Positions 24,549-29,449 of a stretch of DNA of 29,449 bases are shown one piece after another. This stretch comes from Chloroflexia bacterium (lineage in GTDB: Bacteria > Chloroflexota > Chloroflexia > Thermomicrobiales > UBA6265), in NCBI GenBank assembly GCA_013698495.1, contig JACCUV010000164.1:1-29449 (forward strand), written 5' to 3'. The notes under the pieces are model-generated. The model ran no database searches and was not told the DNA's origin. It was given only the letters and a program-made list of their open reading frames with translations. A program made the position numbers and the translations under genes. Position 1 is the first letter of the stretch. Every line of letters begins with the position of its first letter.

Positions 24549-25943
24549 GTGACGATCGACCAGAGAACCGCCGCAATATTCGACAACCTCGAACCGTGGA
24601 TCGTCGGCCAACGTTGGTATGGCGATAAATCGCGAAATTCCAGGCGCGTGACCCCTGAGGCGATCGCTGCGATCGAAATCGACGGAGCTGACATTGGCTT
24701 AATCCACGTCACGCTCGAATTCACCGACGACTCGACATCCGTCTATTTCGTTCCACTGGTGATTGGAGAGGCAGGACAACCGGTCGACGCGTTGAGTGAC
24801 CCGCGCTTTCTGGCCTGGCTTGGCTCGGGGTTTGACCAGTCCCGGGTTGTGAGAGCCGGGTATGGCGGCGGCTCGCGTCTGGTCTGGACGTTGGCCAATT
24901 CGGTGTCGGGCACTTCCTGGTCTCGCGAACCCTCACGAGTTCTCGGTGGAGAACAGAGCAACACGTCGATTGTCTTTGGCGATTCGGCAATCGCCAAAGT
25001 GTTCCGAAAGGTGCAGCCTGGTATTAACCCGGATTCCGAGATCGTCTCGCACCTCTCGGCCCAGGGTCAGTTCCCGCATGTTCCGGTCTTTCTCGGCGCG
25101 ATCGTGCTGGAATTCGACGATGGCCGGGAATCGATTGAACTTGCCGCTGTCCAGGCGCTTGTTCCCAATCAGGGTGACTGTTGGCGATGGTTGCCCAATG
25201 CCCTGAGCGAGGCATCCGAGTCTCAATTGACCGAGCTGCTGAGTGCCATTCAACTGCTCGGTCAGCGCACAGGCGAGCTTCACGTTGCACTCGCCGCCAG
25301 CGACTCCAACGATGCCTTTCGACCGGTCCCGATTGACCAGGAATTCTTGAGTGCGCTGGAGGAGCGTATCGGCCGCGAGGTTCGCCACACTTGCTCGATG
25401 CTGTATAGTCAAGGCGCCTGTTCGCACGGTGAATCGGAGGCATTGGCGGCCTCGCTGCTGAGGGACGTGGCGCGCACCGATGCCTTGATGGGAACGCACC
25501 AGACCCGGGTTCATGGCGACTATCACCTGGGCCAGGTTTTGCGAACGCACGATGACTTCTCAATCATCGACTTCGAAGGCGAACCGTCCCGATCAATGAC
25601 TGAGCGCCGCGAGAAAACATCTCCGCTCAAGGATGTAGCGGGCATGCTGCGCTCGATTGACTACGCCGTCGCCACCGCCAACGAGGATGGCTCGACCGAT
25701 GACTACCTTAATTTGAAGACGTGGAGGGAGAATGCCGAACTGTCGTTCGTTGTCGGGTATCTGGGCGCCGTGGGAACCTCTGAGCACTCGCTGGTTCCTC
25801 TCGAACCCGGCGCCTTTCGGCAGTCGCTTGACCTGTTCATGATTGAGAAGGCGTTGTACGAGGTGCGCTACGAGCTCGACAATCGACCGGATTGGGTCGA
25901 TATCCCGCTCGGAGCGCTTCAGCGAATCGCCGGTTCAACCTGA
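24549..25943 (+). CDS. mak: Maltokinase (Pep2/Mak)
   Basis: The 464-residue kinase phosphorylates maltose with ATP to alpha-maltose-1-phosphate (EC 2.7.1.175), the donor for GlgE. The fold is of the aminoglycoside-phosphotransferase type. An N-terminal cap (PWIVGQRWYGDKSR) is followed by a nucleotide-binding lobe (LGGEQSNTSIVFGDSAIAKV) and the catalytic loop VHGDYHLGQV with Asp324. The metal-binding DFEGEPSRS has Asp341, and the maltokinase-specific ERREKTSPLKDVAGMLRS comes next. It follows treS by 28 bases and closes the glgE-treS-mak run. The GTG at 24549 has only a weak AAGG upstream, so translational coupling to treS is plausible. The length agrees with mycobacterial Mak. Confidence 0.95.
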   Translation: MTIDQRTAAIFDNLEPWIVGQRWYGDKSRNSRRVTPEAIAAIEIDGADIGLIHVTLEFTDDSTSVYFVPLVIGEAGQPVDALSDPRFLAWLGSGFDQSRVVRAGYGGGSRLVWTLANSVSGTSWSREPSRVLGGEQSNTSIVFGDSAIAKVFRKVQPGINPDSEIVSHLSAQGQFPHVPVFLGAIVLEFDDGRESIELAAVQALVPNQGDCWRWLPNALSEASESQLTELLSAIQLLGQRTGELHVALAASDSNDAFRPVPIDQEFLSALEERIGREVRHTCSMLYSQGACSHGESEALAASLLRDVARTDALMGTHQTRVHGDYHLGQVLRTHDDFSIIDFEGEPSRSMTERREKTSPLKDVAGMLRSIDYAVATANEDGSTDDYLNLKTWRENAELSFVVGYLGAVGTSEHSLVPLEPGAFRQSLDLFMIEKALYEVRYELDNRPDWVDIPLGALQRIAGST

Positions 25944-25985
25944 ACGTTCACTCGGGTTGGTTGCCTCGGGCCTTTGCTGTTCCTG

Positions 25986-25994
25986 TGCTAGAGT
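25986..25994 (+). promoter_or_regulatory. Candidate extended -10 promoter of the cvpA-like gene
   Basis: TGCTAGAGT is an extended -10 element whose last base is 9 bases before the ATG at 26004. Transcription would then start at or just before the start codon, and no ribosome site is seen there. This fits a leaderless mRNA. No -35 box is evident. Confidence 0.35.
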
Positions 25995-26003
25995 GGCCTC
26001 ACT

Positions 26004-26936
26004 ATGCTTGAGACACTGGCCCTCGATTCACTCCTCATCCTGATCCTTCTGCTCCTGATTCCAATCGGGATGTATCGAGGTGGACTGCGTGAAGTCTGTT
26101 CCGCGGCCGGTGTCCTGCTCGGGCTGCTGGTTGCGATGCAGTGGTCTGATCGCTGGGGCGGTTGGTTGGCGGGCGCCACGGGGATCGATGACGGGGTCGC
26201 CAGGTTCGCTGTGGCTGTGGCTACGATTGTCGTCTTTGCCGGACTCCTCGGTTACGGAGCGACATCCTCGTTCGCTTACTCCCCTGGTCCGGGTGGTCGT
26301 GTGTTTGGCGGCCTGATTGCCCTGGCCAGTGGCGTCGTGTTTCTGGGCGCCGTGATCCAGTTTGTGGCTACGTACCTGTACGAGGGTGTGTATCCGGACA
26401 TCATTCGTGACGGATATGTGTCGCGGACGCTCTCGATTGGCTTCGATTGGGTTCTCCTGATCGTGGCTGGGCTTGTTCTGGTGGCAACGTTGTTTGGCAC
26501 GGTCGTTCGCGAACGGGATACCGAGCAGACAGCGTTCGAACTCCACCGGGACCCGGTGGCCGCTCGCCGCCCGGCGACAGTCCCGACGTTGGCGCCAGAA
26601 CCGGTGACGCTCGAGCCAACGGCAACAGAGCGAGCGGAACAGGAAATGCTGGGCGCAACAGCGGCGGTGAAAATTCGCGAGGTTCGCCATTGGGAAGAAC
26701 CGACTCCGCCCACAATCCAGGACCTCCAGTCCGGATGGTCTCGGACCTGGCCAGGTTCCGTCACCTCGGAACCGCCAAAGTCGGCACGATCCGGACGGGG
26801 ACGACGCGGCAACAACGTCCCGTCGGCGAAACGGAAGTCCGGAGGTTCTCCCGATGAGGCGGTGATTCGCGATTGGCTGGCAGAGGATCAGGAAACCCTT
26901 CGTTCGCGTTTGCCACGACCCGTCGATGACGAGTAG
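26004..26936 (+). CDS. CvpA-family membrane protein with long polar tail
   Basis: The 310-residue protein has four or so hydrophobic helices in its first 170 residues (SLLILILLLLIPIGMYRGGL, VLLGLLVAMQW, FAVAVATIVVFAGLLGYGA, VLLIVAGLVLVATLFGTVV), with the GMYRGGLREV pattern and spacing of CvpA-family proteins. In Escherichia coli CvpA is needed for colicin V production, but the wider family function is unknown. The remaining 140 residues are rich in Pro, Arg, Ser and Thr and probably disordered and cytoplasmic. It follows mak by 60 bases but may have its own promoter. Its stop is 9 bases from the convergent stop of the next gene. CvpA membership rests on the N-terminal pattern. Confidence 0.72.
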   Translation: MLETLALDSLLILILLLLIPIGMYRGGLREVCSAAGVLLGLLVAMQWSDRWGGWLAGATGIDDGVARFAVAVATIVVFAGLLGYGATSSFAYSPGPGGRVFGGLIALASGVVFLGAVIQFVATYLYEGVYPDIIRDGYVSRTLSIGFDWVLLIVAGLVLVATLFGTVVRERDTEQTAFELHRDPVAARRPATVPTLAPEPVTLEPTATERAEQEMLGATAAVKIREVRHWEEPTPPTIQDLQSGWSRTWPGSVTSEPPKSARSGRGRRGNNVPSAKRKSGGSPDEAVIRDWLAEDQETLRSRLPRPVDDE

Positions 26937-26945
26937 GTTGCGCGG

Positions 26946-27788
26946 TCACGCCGATTCATCGCCGATTGACTGTGCCCAATCGGGTAGTGTGAGCCGCTCG
27001 CCACGAAACACGAACGCAGCAATGTCTCGAGGGAACACACGAACGAGCGTAGAGCGAGTTCGATAGACCCCGTTGCTCATTTGGTTGTCCGTCGCATGAG
27101 TTGCCCACTGCGCATTGATCGCAATCGCGCGTTCCAGCAAGAATTCAGGGACATCGTCGAGCGCGCCCGTCACCGCGATCGCCAAACTGGATTCCATGCT
27201 GGCGTGATCGGCGATCGGGTCCAGCGAGGGCGCGATCGCCGCGACCATTTCTCCGACCTGTATATGTGCAATCCACGAGTTCGTCGCATCATGGTCAGGT
27301 TCCGCTTGCGATTGTGGTAATGGCCGAAACTGCACGCGGATGTCACCGATCGCAATTTCGATCGACCGGGTCAGCGGCACGTAGTTGGGTGAACTCGCCT
27401 GTCCTGGCAGACCATCGAGTTGGATCATGGTGTCGACCGCGCGACGCGCGCGAAAGTCGTTCGAGAGGAGGGCGAGCGCCTTCCCGGTCCCGGCCACGAC
27501 GTCGAGGCGTTGGCGAAGAACACTGCACAATCGGTTGACTTCCGGTTCGGGAGAGTGCTCGAAATCTCCGTTCAGAATCACGATCCGGCAATCGCCATGT
27601 TCGACAAGCAGAACCTGCCAGGCATCATCGCCAACCACAAACATCTGTGGATGCCGCCCGCGCGCAAGCAGGGCAAGCCCGGTGAACCACGAGGCGCCAA
27701 GAACAGCGGAACCAACGCACGTCGCCACAAACCTGCGACGGTTGAATCCAACAGGTTCTTCCGCGGTCGAGGCGCCCGGGCTAACCAC
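26946..27788 (-). CDS. Tat-type signal protein of unknown function, possible degenerate metallo-beta-lactamase fold
   Basis: The 280-residue protein starts with a twin-arginine-like signal (FNRRRFVATCVGS, RRR at 17-19) and a hydrophobic helix up to about residue 43, so it is exported or membrane-anchored. The rest has no family I can name with confidence. The order of hydrophobic strands (VLLVEHGDCRIVILNG, ALALLSND, SWIAHIQVGEMVAAIAP) recalls the strand layout of a metallo-beta-lactamase domain as in ComEC, but the HxHxDH metal ligands are absent. That is speculation. The GTG overlaps the ispE stop by 8 bases and has no clear ribosome site, so it is probably translationally coupled as the third gene after rsmA and ispE. 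Confidence 0.7.
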   Translation of the reverse strand: MVSPGASTAEEPVGFNRRRFVATCVGSAVLGASWFTGLALLARGRHPQMFVVGDDAWQVLLVEHGDCRIVILNGDFEHSPEPEVNRLCSVLRQRLDVVAGTGKALALLSNDFRARRAVDTMIQLDGLPGQASSPNYVPLTRSIEIAIGDIRVQFRPLPQSQAEPDHDATNSWIAHIQVGEMVAAIAPSLDPIADHASMESSLAIAVTGALDDVPEFLLERAIAINAQWATHATDNQMSNGVYRTRSTLVRVFPRDIAAFVFRGERLTLPDWAQSIGDESA

Positions 27789-28677
27789 GCGAATTCACAT
27801 CGACTACCCTGAGCGGTAGCTGCCGCGTGCGCGTCGGCATCATTGTGATCCAGTCTCCGAATCGTTCCACAATTGTTTTCCGAACCTCTTCAAAATCCCT
27901 CCTCATGGACAAGACATAAAACGCGGGACCAGCGCCGCTGAGACCAAACGAATCGGCGCCGAGATCGGACATCGCCTGCCTGAGTTCCAGGACTCTCGGT
28001 TCAATCGTCGCCAGCGGTCTATTGAACGCATTGCGCAGGATCTGACCAGGCGGCATCTGGCCAGCGGCAAAGTGCTCGCGAGCGACATCTGCCTGACCGC
28101 CATCCGTATAGTCTGCAGAACCAATAAGTGAGTACAGAGCGCCCGTCTTTTGTGGAATGTTGATTTTGGGGACGACTAGCAGCACCTCCACGGGCGTGGG
28201 AATTAACGGGTCGAGGATGTCGCCACGTCCCGACGCGATCGCAAGCGGACTCCCGAGGAAAAACGAGATATCGCTCCCAAGTTCTCTCGCCAGTGTCTCA
28301 AGCTGTGTACGAGAGCACGGCATTCCCGCGATTCGATTGGCCGCGATCAGGGCGGCCGCGGCGTCGGAACTGGCTCCGCCCAGGCCAGCCGCCATCGGTA
28401 TCCGCTTCTCGATGCGCCATCCCAATGGTGGACTCTCGGGAACTGCTTCCTGGAACGCATCCAATGCGCGCACGATCAGGTTCTCACCCCTTGAAACGTC
28501 GGACATACCGGCGCCTTGGCCGGTTAAATCGACGAAGACGGTAAGCGTGTCCGCGAGTTCGAGCATCGCCATCGCGGTGCGAATGTCGTGATATCCGTCG
28601 TCGCGCTTTCGCAATATCTCCAGACCCAAATTGATCTTTGCTGGAGCGTCGATCGTCACCTCGGTAGGCGTTTTCAC
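27781..28677 (-). CDS. ispE: 4-diphosphocytidyl-2-C-methyl-D-erythritol kinase
   Basis: The 298-residue GHMP-family kinase phosphorylates CDP-methylerythritol at position 2 in the non-mevalonate isoprenoid pathway (EC 2.7.1.148). It shows APAKINLGLEI at the N terminus, the ATP-binding loop PMAAGLGGASSDAAAAL in the middle, and GLSGAGPAFYVL near the C terminus. The GTG at 28677 overlaps the rsmA stop (GTGA), so translation is coupled; a GTG at 28707 has its ribosome site only one base away. The order rsmA-ispE is common in Gram-positive bacteria and their relatives. It shows that this organism uses the MEP pathway. Confidence 0.96.
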   Translation of the reverse strand: MKTPTEVTIDAPAKINLGLEILRKRDDGYHDIRTAMAMLELADTLTVFVDLTGQGAGMSDVSRGENLIVRALDAFQEAVPESPPLGWRIEKRIPMAAGLGGASSDAAAALIAANRIAGMPCSRTQLETLARELGSDISFFLGSPLAIASGRGDILDPLIPTPVEVLLVVPKINIPQKTGALYSLIGSADYTDGGQADVAREHFAAGQMPPGQILRNAFNRPLATIEPRVLELRQAMSDLGADSFGLSGAGPAFYVLSMRRDFEEVRKTIVERFGDWITMMPTRTRQLPLRVVDVNSRG

Positions 28678-29449
28678 TCGGCAAGCGCCTTCGCGAGCCT
28701 GATCCACTCCTCCAAAGTGATTGCCTGAGGACGTCGAGTTGGATCGATCCCGGAACCTTCCAACAGGTGGTTGACGTCGCTCTTCGTACGGTTCAATCCT
28801 TGGGAGAGGCCATTGCCGATCGTCTTCCGTTTGCGTTGGAAGGCCGCGGTCGCAAGCTGAAATAGCTGCCCCCGTTCAATCGGGCTGGCCAGCGGCGATG
28901 TCCGCAACGTGAGTCGCACAACGGCGGAATCCACCTTCGGTGGCGGCAGGAAGACTTCCGCTGGTACGAGAAACACAAGTTCCGGTTCGGCGTAGAGTTG
29001 GGTCGCAAGCGACAGCAGTGAAACGTTGGGCGCGGTCGCAATCATTCGTTCCGCCACCTCGCGCTGAACCATCACCGTCATCGTCGTCGGTGGATGATCG
29101 AGATCGAGGAATCGCCGGACGATCACCGTGCCCGTGCTGTACGGCAGGTTCGCGACGACCTGGTACGGGGCGCCGTTGACAAGCGCTTCGACATCGACGT
29201 GGCGAGCGTCGCGCTCGACGAGAGTGAGTTTATCGACGTGAGCAAGATCCTGCTCAAGGAACGCCTTCAGCTCACGATCCAGTTCGATCGCGATGACCTG
29301 GGCTCCCCGGTCGAGAAGTTCGCGGGTGAGAATCCCCAAACCGGGTCCGACTTCGACAACCAGCGTTCCTGGAACTATCCGCGCGGCGACCGCAATCCGG
29401 CTCACAACCTCCGGCTCGACCAGGAAGTTTTGCCCCATCGACCGTGCCG
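28674..29449 (-). CDS. rsmA: 16S rRNA dimethyladenosine transferase RsmA (KsgA), 5' end cut by window
   Basis: At least 254 residues are present of the SAM-dependent enzyme that dimethylates two adjacent adenines near the 3' end of 16S rRNA (A1518 and A1519 in E. coli numbering). Motifs are GQNFLVEP at the start, VEVGPGLGILT (SAM loop), IAIELD, VANLPYSTGTV (catalytic NLPY), QREVAERM and FLPPPKVDSAV. An ATG lies at 29438, but the frame stays open to the window edge (ARSM before GQNFL), and homologues usually have a few more residues before this block. The true start therefore probably lies outside. Its stop overlaps the ispE start. Confidence 0.95.
   Translation of the reverse strand, partial: ARSMGQNFLVEPEVVSRIAVAARIVPGTLVVEVGPGLGILTRELLDRGAQVIAIELDRELKAFLEQDLAHVDKLTLVERDARHVDVEALVNGAPYQVVANLPYSTGTVIVRRFLDLDHPPTTMTVMVQREVAERMIATAPNVSLLSLATQLYAEPELVFLVPAEVFLPPPKVDSAVVRLTLRTSPLASPIERGQLFQLATAAFQRKRKTIGNGLSQGLNRTKSDVNHLLEGSGIDPTRRPQAITLEEWIRLAKALAE

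Noticed and set aside
1..29449. tRNA, rRNA, riboswitches, CRISPR arrays, insertion sequences or prophage genes
   Set aside because: I found no cloverleaf-like sequence, repeat-spacer array, transposase or integrase motif. The gene content is ordinary chromosomal.

Overview
The window is a GC-rich, tightly packed bacterial chromosome segment with 21 supported protein genes plus the tail of one more at the left edge. There are no RNA genes, mobile elements or CRISPR arrays. The mix suggests a Chloroflexota bacterium, perhaps of the Thermomicrobia/Sphaerobacter type: an HspR-ClpB pair, a GlgE-type alpha-glucan pathway with a GH57 branching enzyme, a Tat-exported solute-binding protein, a DUF3352 protein with an Excalibur-like segment, and GTG starts in many genes. 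This placement is an inference from gene content. Several of these traits also occur in Actinobacteria, and no marker gene in the window settles it.

Layout. Bases 1-33 look like the end of an upstream gene, followed by a strong hairpin. malQ (4-alpha-glucanotransferase) and a GH57 branching enzyme follow on the plus strand (195-3555). Next comes a minus-strand block (3571-12163): a family 5 solute-binding protein, an M42 aminopeptidase, a DUF3352/Excalibur envelope protein, a 44-residue membrane peptide, clpB and hspR. The hspR promoter carries a HAIR-like inverted repeat. Diverging from hspR on the plus strand are a glycerophosphodiester phosphodiesterase, a CDP-alcohol phosphatidyltransferase and an LpxL/PatA-like acyltransferase (12248-14912). 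A minus-strand yajQ diverges from a NarX/DegS-like histidine kinase and NarL-like regulator pair, followed by a MarR-family regulator. The second glucan block (18106-25943) holds glgX with a small co-directional gene on the minus strand and, divergently, glgE-treS-mak on the plus strand. The right end has a cvpA-like gene and a minus-strand run of rsmA (cut by the window edge), ispE and an unknown Tat-type protein.

How the genes fit together. TreS interconverts trehalose and maltose, Mak makes maltose-1-phosphate, GlgE polymerises it into alpha-1,4-glucan, and the GH57 enzyme adds alpha-1,6 branches. GlgX removes branches and MalQ reshuffles the released maltooligosaccharides. The window therefore encodes a trehalose-to-branched-glucan route plus its turnover, with GH57 in place of the GH13 GlgB usually found with GlgE. 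Around it lie protein quality control (ClpB/HspR), phospholipid synthesis and turnover, isoprenoid precursor synthesis (IspE) and ribosome maturation (RsmA). The clearest regulatory signal is the promoter-operator of hspR-clpB at 12196-12225.
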